A stretch of 64,000 nt of DNA from GCA-2746365 sp963711255 (GCA_963711255.1 CAVQDO010000016.1:1-64000); one strand, 5' to 3'. Shown: positions 18,883 through 28,310, numbered from the stretch's first letter. The notes: generated by a model from the sequence alone, not told the origin. Numbers and translations: made by a program.

Positions 18883-19587
18883 TTACAGTGATTTCAAAAA
18901 GGCTATCAGCGCGTCTTTTTCACTTTGCGACATACCAGCATAGGCCTGTTTTGAAGCTTCCCCTTCTCCACCATGCCAAAGGATGGCCTCGTCCAGATTT
19001 CTCGCACGGCCATCATGCAGGTAGGCTTCGCCGAAGCTGACACCCGCGGTTAAGCCGATATTCCACAGCGGTGGTGTGCGCCATTCCGAGCCAGATGCAT
19101 TGCCTTCGGACAGAGTCGATGCCAGCCCAGGCCCCATATCGTGCAGCAACAGATCGGTATAGGGATGGATGGTCTGGTCGCGCAATTCTGCATGCGGATG
19201 ATAGGCTGACGTCTGGAAGGTATCGCTATGACAGCCGGTACAACCGGCACTACTCAAACAGATGCTTCACCCTGCAGGGCAACCGGGTCAGTCAGGTCTC
19301 GACGGGCACTCACGCCTAGCAGTGCAACATAAGCACGTCAGGTTATCCAGGTGTGTTTCGCTGATTTCACTACCAGAAGGACCACAGCCGGATTGCGATG
19401 CACCACAGTCGGGATCAGGGAAAATCGACGTCATCACACCCATATCGGTATTAAACGCTGCGGCCACCTGCTGTTTCACTGAAGGTTGTGAGGCTTTCCA
19501 GCCGAAACGGCCGATCCGGTACTGCCCGGTTTCAGCATCGGTTACCACACGCATACGTGCCTGAGATACCATCACCGTTTGCGTCAT
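18883..19587 (-). pseudogene. Di-haem (DUF1111) protein, C-terminal segments
   Basis: Pieces of the C-terminal half of a DUF1111 di-haem oxidoreductase lie in two frames. The upstream piece reads QYRIGRFGWKASQPSV, and the downstream piece carries the second haem motif CTGCH followed by WRTPPLWNIGL and EAYLHDGRA, hallmarks of the family. Removing single extra bases near 19,558, 19,331, 19,262 and 19,252 restores a continuous reading through GEALFESAGCTGCH. As given, this part is disrupted. It continues the multidomain protein that begins at 22740. Confidence 0.75.
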
Positions 19588-21022
19588 TGGGATCTGCCAG
19601 CGCTTCGATGTCGGCTTCGGTAATTGCTTCCAGCAAACCCATGCCGACCAGTTGCGGTGCGATGCGTGCAGAGAAGTTTGTTGGTGTTACACCGGTGAAA
19701 CTGAAGTTAGGCGAACGCAGTCCATTGTTTTCATTCCAGCTGCTGATGCTGATACCGCCTTCTGCTGCACCGGTGATGGTTTCCGGTTGCAATACCTCGC
19801 CCAACTGCGGATCCGGGTTACCGCTGGCATCACCGACCTTAACAACATATTTAGTCAGGGGCTGACCGAGTACCGTCGGCGGCAGTGCCCTGCCATTTCT
19901 TGCATGACAGGATACACAGGAGTGATCGATATAATTATTGCCCAGCTTATTGGCCAGTTCTGTAAACGGCGGATTGGTAATCGCTTCGTTATGAGAGCCA
20001 TCTTCAAAGTCGGTATGGTGCACCCTACGACCTAATACAAAAACCTGACCATTGATGTTCGACAGATTTGTCGGTATCTGCATAAAGTGATTATCCGGCT
20101 CATCCGAATATTGATAATTCAAGGTGGTGTCGCCACCCAGTTTACCCGCGGCCGGCATAGGGAAGGAATCCTGTAGCGGACCCTGCGCTTCAAATGGCAC
20201 TACACCCTGTCCCACGATATACAATATGGCAGTGCCGTAATAGTTATTGCGGCCATTGGGTACCCCGCTGAGGAAGTTACTCAACTCAAACTCTACCCGG
20301 TCGCCTACCTGCAGTGCCCGGTTTTCTTTCTGGTTGTAATTCAGCGTGCGGGTATAGTGCCTGCGATCTTCTCCTGGCACATCAAGAGCAGGCACCGCTG
20401 TCATCACACCATTATTGTAGTATTGCGCCTCTGTCGTAAGGCCCAGGAAGAAAAAGCGTAATTCAGCTTCAGTGTTACTCAACTGCCACTCGGTAGTGAC
20501 GTTGAAGGTAATGGTGTTACCGCCCTTGCCGATGGTATCGACGATCTCGATTTCTGCGGTACGATGCTCCCAGTAGAAAGACAGGTAATGATCATAGATT
20601 TTGAACTGGTCTTCACGTGCATGACGATCACGGGCACGGTCAGCAAGATGTGTTATTAACGCCGCAGGGGTATCTTCCTGGAGCACCGGTTCAAGTACTG
20701 TGGTGTTATCAAACAGCGGGGAATAAACCTGAACATAAGCGACGGTATGCCAAACACCACCCGCACCTTCACCGTTAGTATCACCGGCAGCAACATCGGC
20801 GATATAAAAATACAATGGCCTGCCCAGGTAGGTGGCCTGCAACGATCCATCGTTACGTGTAATTGTACCCAGGTCAGCTACGCCGGTAGCACCGCCATCG
20901 GTGACAATGACAGGCGGCCAGTTAGTGGCACAACCGCCATTACAGGTACTGCCCGATGAACCAATATCATTATCAAATACATAAAGGCTAAAGCCAGGCT
21001 GGATTGGAACCCTGGCCGCCTG
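19532..21022 (-). pseudogene. Di-haem (DUF1111) protein, middle segment
   Basis: An open stretch in a different frame from its flanks. It begins with a PF03640-like secreted repeat (SLYVFDNDIG, then ATYLGRPLYFY), continues with a beta-sandwich region that may be a ligand-binding domain, and ends with the first haem-binding motif CVSCHARNGRALPP and the calcium-like loop DPNDANGDGISG. It joins the N-terminal part through two apparent extra bases near 21,092 and 21,018 and the C-terminal part through one near 19,558. PF03640 proteins and DUF1111 are both extracytoplasmic redox-associated families. Confidence 0.75.
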
Positions 21023-21048
21023 CCAGTATATCGTTTATTGACGACACT

Positions 21049-22740
21049 TCATTGACAGGAATAATCACTGCACAGCCGCTGGCATCGACCAAGTGTCGCT
21101 GGCGGCGTGCCCGGGCAAAGATCCAGCGTATCTTCTACGCCATCATTATCCGAATCGTTGAATATACAGCCATCAGCATCTACAGTGCTGCCCATTGGTG
21201 TGCCGGGGCACAAGTCCAAACTATCGTCTACACCATCGCCATCTGAATCGGCAGCAGGCGAACCATAGACTTCCATTTCCCAGATCGAATAGCCATACGG
21301 ACTGCTGCGAGTGATTCCATACATGCGCACATAGCGATAAGTACCGGTCAGGCTTGCATTATCCGTACGCTCTCCGAAAACACCGCCGGTCAGACTGAAG
21401 AGCGGAGTCCAGTTACTATTATCCGCTGAGCCCTGAATTTCATAGCTTGCCGCATTCGCCGCTTCCCAATGAATGTTTACCTCTGACAGCGCATAGTTAG
21501 CGCCCAGATCAAGTACGATCCAGCTCGGATCAACACCTTGTGCTGATTCCCAACGGGTTGCCAGGTTACCATCGACCGCGAGAGCCGGGCCGCCAGCAGG
21601 GCCAGAGGTACTCGCCGTGGCTGTAGCGCTGAGTAAAGAGGCAGTTATCGGACATCCGGTGGCATCGACAGGTGTGCCCGCAGGCGTACCCGGGCACAGG
21701 TCGTTACTATCCGGAACACCATCATTATCGGCATCGTTTGGCAGGATAGAACAACCGGTCGGGTCAACCAGTGTGCCTGCCGGTGTATTGGGACAGAGGT
21801 CACTGCTGTCAGCGACACCGTCGCCATCACTATCGATAAAGGGTTTTGTCTTTATCGTTGCATTACAGCCACCAACTTCAGCACAGGCATGGCTGATAAA
21901 AATATTATCCAGGTAAAAATCAGCATTGCCGCCAGTCACTTCAATGACAAAGGCATTAACCACATTACTCAGATCCAGGCCAGCGCCCGGACCCGGGTTG
22001 GCGAGCAGATCAGCAAAACTGATCGCAACTCTTCGCCAGCTGCCAATAGTGTATTGCGATGAGGTTAATGCATACTGGCCCAAATCAGGATAACCGCTGT
22101 CAATTTTTACCGTCAGGATTGCACCGGCAGACAGGCTATTAACTTTTATATCAAAAACCAGCTGGCCATTACCCATGCCCGACAGGTCAAAACCTGTATC
22201 AAGAATATTATCCGAACTTAGATCTGCTGTTCCAAGAAACGCATTCGCTATACCGCCACTGACTGCAACATGCCAGATGGTATTGGCTGAATCTTCCGGG
22301 TCAGTAAAATTCGGATCGTTAGTTACCGTTGCACCTGGCCCGGTGTAACCATCAACCATTACCGTTGTATAGGCGGGAGTGCCATTAACTTCAGCGCTGA
22401 GTGTAGACGCTCCATATTCAAACAGGTTGAGATTCTGCACATACTGGTTAGCACCCTGACCAATAACCATTTTTTGAATCAGCAGCATATCCTGAATATT
22501 AATGACGCCATCAGGTGCCCCTACCGGATAAACATCACCGTGTGACAGTTCAAGTTCAGTGACTGTAACCAGGTCGTTTACGATTCGATTGACGATAAGA
22601 TAGTCAGCAGAATTAATCAGACTGTCCGGTGCGCCAGCAGGCGCAACATCACCATCGGCATAAATCAGGGGCGCCGCATGTGAAAGCTTAAAACTAGTAA
22701 GCAGACACAGCATCAGCAGATAGAAATTAGCATTCTTCAT
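21049..22740 (-). CDS. Multidomain secreted di-haem protein, N-terminal segment
   Basis: ATG at 22740 gives a signal peptide ending SHAAP. Domains in order are two dockerin-like repeats (about 20-90), a galactose-binding-like module (to about 285), thrombospondin type 3 calcium repeats (DSDGDGVADSSDLCP and DADNDGVPDSNDLCP), an F5/8 type C discoidin domain (about 375-505) and two more type 3 repeats. As read it stops at 21049, but the next frame continues into a PF03640 repeat and a DUF1111 di-haem domain, giving a predicted protein of about 1,280 residues. The discoidin and galactose-binding modules suggest glycan attachment. Confidence 0.8.
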   Translation of the reverse strand: MKNANFYLLMLCLLTSFKLSHAAPLIYADGDVAPAGAPDSLINSADYLIVNRIVNDLVTVTELELSHGDVYPVGAPDGVINIQDMLLIQKMVIGQGANQYVQNLNLFEYGASTLSAEVNGTPAYTTVMVDGYTGPGATVTNDPNFTDPEDSANTIWHVAVSGGIANAFLGTADLSSDNILDTGFDLSGMGNGQLVFDIKVNSLSAGAILTVKIDSGYPDLGQYALTSSQYTIGSWRRVAISFADLLANPGPGAGLDLSNVVNAFVIEVTGGNADFYLDNIFISHACAEVGGCNATIKTKPFIDSDGDGVADSSDLCPNTPAGTLVDPTGCSILPNDADNDGVPDSNDLCPGTPAGTPVDATGCPITASLLSATATASTSGPAGGPALAVDGNLATRWESAQGVDPSWIVLDLGANYALSEVNIHWEAANAASYEIQGSADNSNWTPLFSLTGGVFGERTDNASLTGTYRYVRMYGITRSSPYGYSIWEMEVYGSPAADSDGDGVDDSLDLCPGTPMGSTVDADGCIFNDSDNDGVEDTLDLCPGTPPATLGRCQRLCSDYSCQ

Positions 22741-22798
22741 CGAACCGTTTGTCCCGTGAGTGCTGTTAAACACTCCGTTTTAATGTGATGGATTTGCA

Positions 22799-23017
22799 TT
22801 ACCCGGCCTGGCGTTTACCTGTCAGGGCCAGCACTCCTAATGCACTTGAAAAAAGCAGAAATGCGGATGCTAGAGGAACCGATGCCACCCGCACGTAATA
22901 GATTTCTAACTTAATTTTTATTATTAAAAAAGTCAGCATCAAAATTATCAAATAAAAGAATTGTGCTGCTACTGGCACACATCCATACAGACAGAGCCAG
23001 TAACAGTACATTTTCAA
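22799..23017 (-). pseudogene. PEP-CTERM-like tail fragment
   Basis: A short frame ends in VPLASAFLLFSSALGVLAL followed by TGKRQAG, which has the shape of a VPLPA/PEP-CTERM sorting tail: proline motif, membrane helix, basic end. The preceding 40 residues are hydrophobic and unlike a mature secreted domain. It is probably the leftover 3' end of a lost PEP-CTERM gene, next to three recognisable ones. Confidence 0.4.
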
Positions 23018-23048
23018 CTCTCATAAAAAAAACCAGTCATTATGAGTA

Positions 23049-23834
23049 CTAAAGACCTCCTTTCCTTCTTGCTACTCCTACCAGGGCGAGTAAGCCACTA
23101 CCTAATAGCCAGATGCTTGCCGGGATGGGTACTACACTGGTACCGACATCAATCCTGAAATCCTTCTTCGCGACCATAGCGATAGTCGAAGGCTCACTGA
23201 TTGCACCAAGAGTGTTATCAAGCACGATATCCAACCGGGTAGCACCCGTATTAAATAAGACACCTGCACTGGCTAAACCAGCATTAACATCGTAGTTGAG
23301 ACTTAGATTCCACAGACTGCCCAGTTCGTTACCACCACTGAGATTATCGCTGCCAGAAACATTAGCACCGGGCAGAAAAACAGGACTGCTTAGTGCGACA
23401 CCGTCAATTTCCAAAACCGAGACGCTACTGATAGTCAGCGCATAGAACAGACTTGTTGCCGCCGTGCCACTGCCAAACAGGGTATAGTCCCCGCTTTCAT
23501 TAAAGGTGATATCTGTGATTGCATTACCGGATAGGCCTTGTAACATAAAGTTCAACTGACCATCGGTTATATCAGCGCTGCCACCACTTGCCGATGCAGA
23601 AAAACCCTGCGGATTAAAATCCAGCATGTTACCGGTAATAGTAGGACTCGAGAATAATGGTGTGTTATCACCAGGTGTATTTGCCGTTTCCGTTACATCA
23701 ATATACATCACCGACGTGCCGACGAAATCGCCGTAATTAATTGGTGCTGCATAAGCCGATGAATAAAACAGTGAAAAAATAATAACCATAAGCGCAGTAA
23801 ACGCTTTTTCTAGAGAATGGGTTAATATGTTCAC
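23049..23834 (-). CDS. PEP-CTERM sorting domain protein
   Basis: A 261-residue exported protein with a signal peptide ending in SSAYAAP. The body is serine/glycine-rich and beta-structured. The C-terminus is VVPIPASIWLLGSGLLALVG then ARRK, a VPxPA-type sorting signal for exosortase processing and surface or exopolysaccharide delivery. The start is GTG. Proteins of this kind are usually extracellular and linked to exopolysaccharide production. No exosortase gene is present in this window. Function unknown. Confidence 0.85.
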   Translation of the reverse strand: MNILTHSLEKAFTALMVIIFSLFYSSAYAAPINYGDFVGTSVMYIDVTETANTPGDNTPLFSSPTITGNMLDFNPQGFSASASGGSADITDGQLNFMLQGLSGNAITDITFNESGDYTLFGSGTAATSLFYALTISSVSVLEIDGVALSSPVFLPGANVSGSDNLSGGNELGSLWNLSLNYDVNAGLASAGVLFNTGATRLDIVLDNTLGAISEPSTIAMVAKKDFRIDVGTSVVPIPASIWLLGSGLLALVGVARRKGGL

Positions 23835-24035
23835 TTTCCCCTCCTTCTTACATTATGTGAAGGCCTAATCGACTCCAACATCGAAACCTTCTTTTTTTAA
23901 TTTCTTTACTGAATGTATTAATCCATTGTTGCGAAAATATGCTTTTAAACACTACATTCGACTTGACTGCCTGAAAAAGCAGCGCTAGCGTGAGTACTGA
24001 ACTCGAATTGCTAGCGCTGCCACTCTGGAGACTTT

Positions 24036-24841
24036 TTATGCCGTAGCTTTACGACGGCGAGCAACGCCAACTAAACCTAACAGACCTGAACCGAACAACC
24101 ATACAGCTGCTGGTACTGGTACCTCTGGTACTCCGCCACAACCGCCAGCAGCATCGAAACACAGGTTATCGTAGAATACGCCTGATGGAGAATAGTCAGT
24201 TGCTGTGTTATTGAAACCGAGCTGAAGCAACTCGCCGACCATACCAGCATCAACAGTCAGTAAGATAGATTCACCGCTCCACGAAGCGCCTAGACCCGCA
24301 TCACTGTCAAACGTATTATTGGCAAGTTCGATAAAGCTTGCCATCTGACTGTTTCAGTACCTTAATAAAAGCCTCTGCTTGAGATACCGCAGGGTCAATG
24401 TTACCCAGCTTAGCGTCGAAGGCGAAAGAATAAGTATTGCCTACCATATCAGCCAGTGATAGTACCCACATCAGTAGATACGAAAGCCTGGATGGTGATA
24501 CCTTGAGTGCCGTCACCAAAGGGAGACCATGGGTTGTAGTCATTGAACACAGACAGCTGTTGTGCACCCTGCGCTACATCACCTTCACCTGCTACAATCC
24601 TGGAATAACCATTGTTATGGTCAGCAGGTGCACCGGCACCTGCGAACCATGCATTAGCACCAACAATATTACCGATTGCGAAGCCACTAATGAATTGATC
24701 ACCAGGCACATCAACAAAGCTTTCAAAGTCATTGCTGTAGGTAAGTGCAGCGCTACTTGCTGGCGCGTATGCAACTGCGGTCGCCATAGCAATTGCTGTC
24801 AGGCCTGTTTTACTAAAGTTTTTGTGTAACATTTTTTTCAT
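24036..24841 (-). CDS. PEP-CTERM protein, broken by two apparent one-base insertions
   Basis: The reading begins at 24841 with a signal peptide (AMATAVAYAPASSAAL) and a beta-rich domain, loses frame near 24,460, continues as SLADMVGNTYSFAFDAKLGN, loses frame again near 24,345, and resumes as MASFIELANNTFDSDAG. It ends with VPVPAAVWLFGSGLLGLVG and ARRRK, a PEP-CTERM tail. Removing one base at each point yields a single protein of about 265 residues with a jelly-roll, carbohydrate-binding-like character. Either decaying or affected by sequence error. Confidence 0.75.
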
Positions 24842-24922
24842 CCTCTTTGATATTTATGTGAATCTAGCAACAATGCTGATTCACAAAGGTTTGCAGTCAC
24901 TTGAGTGACTGTGTTTTTTAAA

Positions 24923-25564
24923 TCAAGCAGCTTTCTTTCTTCTAGCCATACCAACCAGACCGATAAGACCTGAACCGAACAACCAGGCTGCGGCAGGAAC
25001 TGGAACTGCAGGTGGATTTGTTACATCTGCAGTAAAAGAGACATTGTCCCAGTTCACATCTGCAGTACAGCCAGCAACTGCTCCACAACCGATTTTCAAT
25101 GCTAAGGTAATACCACCACCGACATCGCCACCTGCAGTAGTGTTGTATGTATATGATTGCCATTGATCAGTGAGACCAAAGTCAAAGAATGTAGGTGTTG
25201 CTCCACCGCCAGTGAATTCGCTGAAAACTATAACTTGTGCTACGGCGCTAACTCCGAGAGTTCCCTTTGCATCAAAAGTTACAGTGACTGCATCACCTGG
25301 TTGTATGGTTCCAACCAAACGATTTGACTGCTTTATAAGGTTATCTGCGGGACCACCAGGTAATGTAGATAGCCCAGAAAATGCGGAAGCATTACCAGCA
25401 TCAATCAGGTTTGCACCTGTTTGTGGAAACACATCCCAGCCGGTGTAGTCACCTGTTTCAAAATCACCATTGACGGCCATCTCTACAACCACCGCTTGCG
25501 ACACCCCGGCAGACAACGACAATGCCATTGCTACTGCTAATTTTGTACGAATATTTTTTAACAT
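24923..25564 (-). CDS. PEP-CTERM protein with carbohydrate-binding-like jelly roll
   Basis: A 213-residue intact protein. The signal peptide ends SAGVSQAVV. The mature part starts VNGDFETGDYTGWDVF, the usual opening of CBM4/9-type jelly-roll domains, and closes VNWDNVSF. The tail AVPVPAAAWLFGSGLIGLVG plus ARRKK is a PEP-CTERM sorting signal. The palindrome TGCTATATAGCA lies 96 bp upstream of its start, suggesting co-regulation with glucanase genes. It probably binds polysaccharide at or outside the cell surface. This is inferred from fold resemblance. Confidence 0.85.
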   Translation of the reverse strand: MLKNIRTKLAVAMALSLSAGVSQAVVVEMAVNGDFETGDYTGWDVFPQTGANLIDAGNASAFSGLSTLPGGPADNLIKQSNRLVGTIQPGDAVTVTFDAKGTLGVSAVAQVIVFSEFTGGGATPTFFDFGLTDQWQSYTYNTTAGGDVGGGITLALKIGCGAVAGCTADVNWDNVSFTADVTNPPAVPVPAAAWLFGSGLIGLVGMARRKKAA

Positions 25565-25659
25565 TTTAAATCCTCAAATTATTCAAAGTAGCCATTTGAA
25601 AACCGCGGCAAAGCATCTTGTTTGGCTTCCCATGGAATGCTATACGCCTTTTCTGCATA

Positions 25660-25671
25660 TGCTATATAGCA
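25660..25671. promoter_or_regulatory. Candidate operator TGCTATATAGCA (PEP-CTERM gene)
   Basis: Identical to the palindrome at 2494-2505 and located in the intergenic region beside the AraR-like regulator gene, where autoregulation or control of the divergent PEP-CTERM gene is expected. Confidence 0.6.
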
Positions 25672-25810
25672 CCATAAGGCAGATCACTCAGCAAAGTCAA
25701 GACCGTTTATCGTATTTATTGAAAAAATGCGTGTTTCTACGCTAATAAACACCGTTACACGCTATTAATTATACTAATCTAGACATTAATAGCTATAGCA
25801 GTTACTATCA

Positions 25811-25822
25811 TGCTATCTAGCA
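25811..25822. promoter_or_regulatory. Degenerate operator copy TGCTATCTAGCA
   Basis: Eleven of twelve positions match the operator consensus and the two half-sites TGCTA/TAGCA are intact. Two sites 151 bp apart in one intergenic region would suit cooperative or looping repression by a LacI-type dimer. Confidence 0.45.
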
Positions 25823-26083
25823 GTATTATAGATATATCGCATAAATACATAACAATCTAAGAGAGGTAATAAGGAAAGAATAGAGCAACTCATTGATTTG
25901 ATGGACCGAAATACTATATCATCCGGTAAGACGCACTTGAAAACACAGGATATATAGATATTTTCTTATTAAACCCGGTTAAACAAAATGGGTTTTTCTA
26001 TTGAAAAGTCTTCCAGTTATCATTCTCGACTTTTCATATAAAGCAGGCTTTATACTGCTAAATTATTGAGAAAACTATAAATA

Positions 26084-27166
26084 ATGGACAAATCAACACC
26101 AAAATATATCCTTGTCGAGAAAAAAATCAGACAAGCGATAAAAAATCGAGAAATCGTCGATAAACTGCCTGGTGAAAGAACACTGGCGAAAGAGTTTGGC
26201 TATTCTTACATGACGATAAGAAAAGCCATAGATAACCTCGTCGCTGAAGGCACACTTTATAAAATGCCAACCAAAGGGACCTTTGTTGCCGACCGTAAAA
26301 AAGCTAAAAAGAAAACCCATGTCATCGGCTATTTTCTTGATAAGAGTATTGTTGCCGGCTTAACCAGCCCTTATTACTCACTTATCTTTAATGCACTTGA
26401 AAAACAGGCGCAAAAAAATGGTTACTCATTAATTTACTTTTCCGATATTGATGAATCCAACATGGCCAAACAGTTGAACAAAATCGACGGCGTCATCGTC
26501 AGCTGCTTCCCTCGCATTGAAAATCTGATCCATGACTTTAATACACACGTGCCTGTGGTCGTTATAGACAACAGTTCATCTGACAAAACCATCCCTTCTA
26601 TTATCATTGATAACTTTAATGCGGTAAGTCAATCGGTTGACTATTTATGCAATCTTGGACACAAACGCATTGGCTTTATGACAGGACTGGATGATTCCGA
26701 TGTCGGAAAAAACAGGTGCGCCGGTTATAAAAGCGGATTAAATAATAATGGTCTCAAGTTTAATGAAGACCTGGTTTATAGAGGAAACTATTCTTTCAAG
26801 TCCGGTATAGCTGGCGTCGACTACTTTTTATCATTGAAAAACCGGCCTACTGCAATAATATGCGCAAATGACTCTATGGCTATCGGCGCGATCAGAAAAG
26901 TTACCCAGCATAATTTAACGGTACCTGATGACATCAGCATAATTGGATTCGACGACATTGATGTCTCTTCACAAATCCATCCGCCTTTGACAACTGTAGC
27001 TGCGCCGATAGATGAAATTGCAGATCACGCATTAAATATGCTGATTAACCAGATCCAGAACAAAGACAACACGAATAATAAACATATTGCATTACCCGCA
27101 AATCTTATTATAAGAAACACATGCGCAGAGGAAAAAAACTACTATCACTGCCTGAACGCCTGTTAA
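26084..27166 (+). CDS. GntR/LacI chimeric transcriptional regulator (AraR-like)
   Basis: Residues about 5-70 form a GntR winged helix (KLPGERTLAKEFGYSYMTIR, then GTLYKMPTKGTFVADR). Residues 78-350 form a LacI/periplasmic-binding-like ligand domain with CANDSMAIGAI and IIGFDDIDVSSQIHPPLTTV, motifs typical of sugar-responsive repressors. B. subtilis AraR has the same architecture. It is the only sugar-type regulator in the window and lies next to palindromic sites shared with GH16, halogenase and PEP-CTERM genes. The effector is probably a mono- or disaccharide from beta-glucan, which is inference. Confidence 0.9.
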   Translation: MDKSTPKYILVEKKIRQAIKNREIVDKLPGERTLAKEFGYSYMTIRKAIDNLVAEGTLYKMPTKGTFVADRKKAKKKTHVIGYFLDKSIVAGLTSPYYSLIFNALEKQAQKNGYSLIYFSDIDESNMAKQLNKIDGVIVSCFPRIENLIHDFNTHVPVVVIDNSSSDKTIPSIIIDNFNAVSQSVDYLCNLGHKRIGFMTGLDDSDVGKNRCAGYKSGLNNNGLKFNEDLVYRGNYSFKSGIAGVDYFLSLKNRPTAIICANDSMAIGAIRKVTQHNLTVPDDISIIGFDDIDVSSQIHPPLTTVAAPIDEIADHALNMLINQIQNKDNTNNKHIALPANLIIRNTCAEEKNYYHCLNAC

Positions 27167-27255
27167 ACATCATTACACAAAACTAATCAACTCAGCTGCT
27201 AATTTGACTGAGCGATTTAATTCATCACCTTTACAGGGTAATTACAAAATACAAT

Positions 27256-27675
27256 ATGGAGTTAAGACAATTACGTTCACTGGTGGCTTTAACTGAAACC
27301 GGGTTCAATGTCACCCAGGCTGCAGAACAGTTACATCTTGTTCAATCAGCCGTATCCCAGCACCTTTCCCGGCTGGAAGAAGAACTGGGTGTGGTGCTGT
27401 TCCATCGCCAGGGTAAACGCCTCACTGGCATAACTGCAACCGGCGAACAGGTATTACATTACGCACGTAAAACCCTGACCGACACAGAAAACATTCTAGC
27501 GATTGGCAGGGATTTTTCTGAACAGACACAAGGCACTCTTCGTATTGGCACCACCCATGCACAGGCCTGTTATGTGTTGCCACCCGTGCTTCGACTGTTT
27601 CGCAAAGCTACCCGGAATTGTTGTGCAAATACACCAGGGCAATCCCAAACAACTGGTAGAAATGGCGATGAATGA
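27256..27675 (+). CDS. LysR regulator (CysB/Cbl-like), N-terminal segment
   Basis: Contains the complete winged helix-turn-helix (residues 1-60: NVTQAAEQLHLVQSAVSQHL, then RLEEELGVVLFHRQGKRLTG) and the start of the effector domain (GTLRIGTTHAQACYVLPPVL). This resembles CysB and Cbl, which sense O-acetylserine or sulfate status. The frame fails near 27,607 at the start of a tandem duplication and ends at 27675. The effector domain resumes in another frame at 27,801. As read the regulator is truncated after about 120 meaningful residues. Confidence 0.75.
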   Translation: MELRQLRSLVALTETGFNVTQAAEQLHLVQSAVSQHLSRLEEELGVVLFHRQGKRLTGITATGEQVLHYARKTLTDTENILAIGRDFSEQTQGTLRIGTTHAQACYVLPPVLRLFRKATRNCCANTPGQSQTTGRNGDE

Positions 27676-27882
27676 TGAAGTCGATCTATCAATATGTACA
27701 GAGGCACTGGCTGACAGCCCCGCGCTGGAAGTCATTAAATTGAGCCTACCCGGACATCGTTGTACAAATACACCAGGGCAACCCCAAACAACTGGTAGAA
27801 ATGGCGATGAATGATGAAGTCGATCTATCAATATGTACAGAGATGCTGGCTGACAGCCCTGCGCTGGAAGCATTAAACTGCT
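27607..27882. repeat. Diverged tandem duplication of about 138 bp inside a LysR gene
   Basis: The segment beginning CTACCCGGA occurs twice in tandem at an offset of 138-139 bp and encodes VQIHQGNPKQLVEMAMNDEV in both copies. The copies differ by several substitutions and by one-base indels, so this is not simply the same sequence counted twice. A TGA lies at the junction in the frame of the second copy. It could be a real duplication that inactivated the gene, or two strain variants merged during assembly. Confidence 0.85.
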
Positions 27883-28310
27883 ATCGCTGGAACCGCAGCC
27901 TGATTGCGCCGCTGAACCACCCTGTACTGAAACAACATCCCCTGTCCCTTGCCACTCTCTGCGAACACCCCATTATTACCTATGTTTCTGGTTTTACCGG
28001 TAGCGGTCATTTTCGAAAAAGCTTTGCACGCCTCGGCTTGAAACCCAAAATAATATTGAGTGCCGCAGATACCGATGTCATTAAAACCTACGTCAGGGAA
28101 GGGTTTGGCATCGGCATTATCGTAAGCTTTGCCTATTCAGAAAAAAATGATAGCGACCTGGGTGTCGTCGATTTAAGCAGGCTCTTTCCCTGGGAAACAA
28201 CCCAAATTGCCTATAACCGCGACAAATACCTGCGCAGTTACGAAAGCCACTTCATAGAGTTGTTACAAACAGGAACAACAGATAATGCTGCAAAAGTGCC
28301 TAAGAAGTAA
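27801..28310 (+). CDS. LysR regulator (CysB/Cbl-like), C-terminal effector segment
   Basis: Continues the effector-binding domain: ALNCYRWNRSLIAPLNHPVL, YVSGFTGSGHFRKSFARLGL and ADTDVIKTYVREGFGIGI, which align well with CysB (CYHWNRSI, GFTGRSELDTAF, ATDADVIKTYVRLGLGVGV). The effector pocket therefore looks conserved. The ATG at 27801 is internal to the family fold and is unlikely to be a true start. With the duplication removed, this and the N-terminal part give a protein of about 310 residues, the normal family length. Confidence 0.7.
   Translation: MAMNDEVDLSICTEMLADSPALEALNCYRWNRSLIAPLNHPVLKQHPLSLATLCEHPIITYVSGFTGSGHFRKSFARLGLKPKIILSAADTDVIKTYVREGFGIGIIVSFAYSEKNDSDLGVVDLSRLFPWETTQIAYNRDKYLRSYESHFIELLQTGTTDNAAKVPKK

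Larger units (their letters stand above)
25565..26083. other. Divergent regulatory region between PEP-CTERM gene and regulator
   Basis: No gene seen. It holds the 12-bp operator palindrome (25,660), a degenerate copy (25,811), GCTATAGC at 25,792-25,799 as also found upstream of the first GH16 gene, and an inverted repeat GAAAAGTC/GACTTTTC at 26,003-26,035 close to the regulator start. A possible -10 element TATACT lies at 26,051. Confidence 0.5.
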
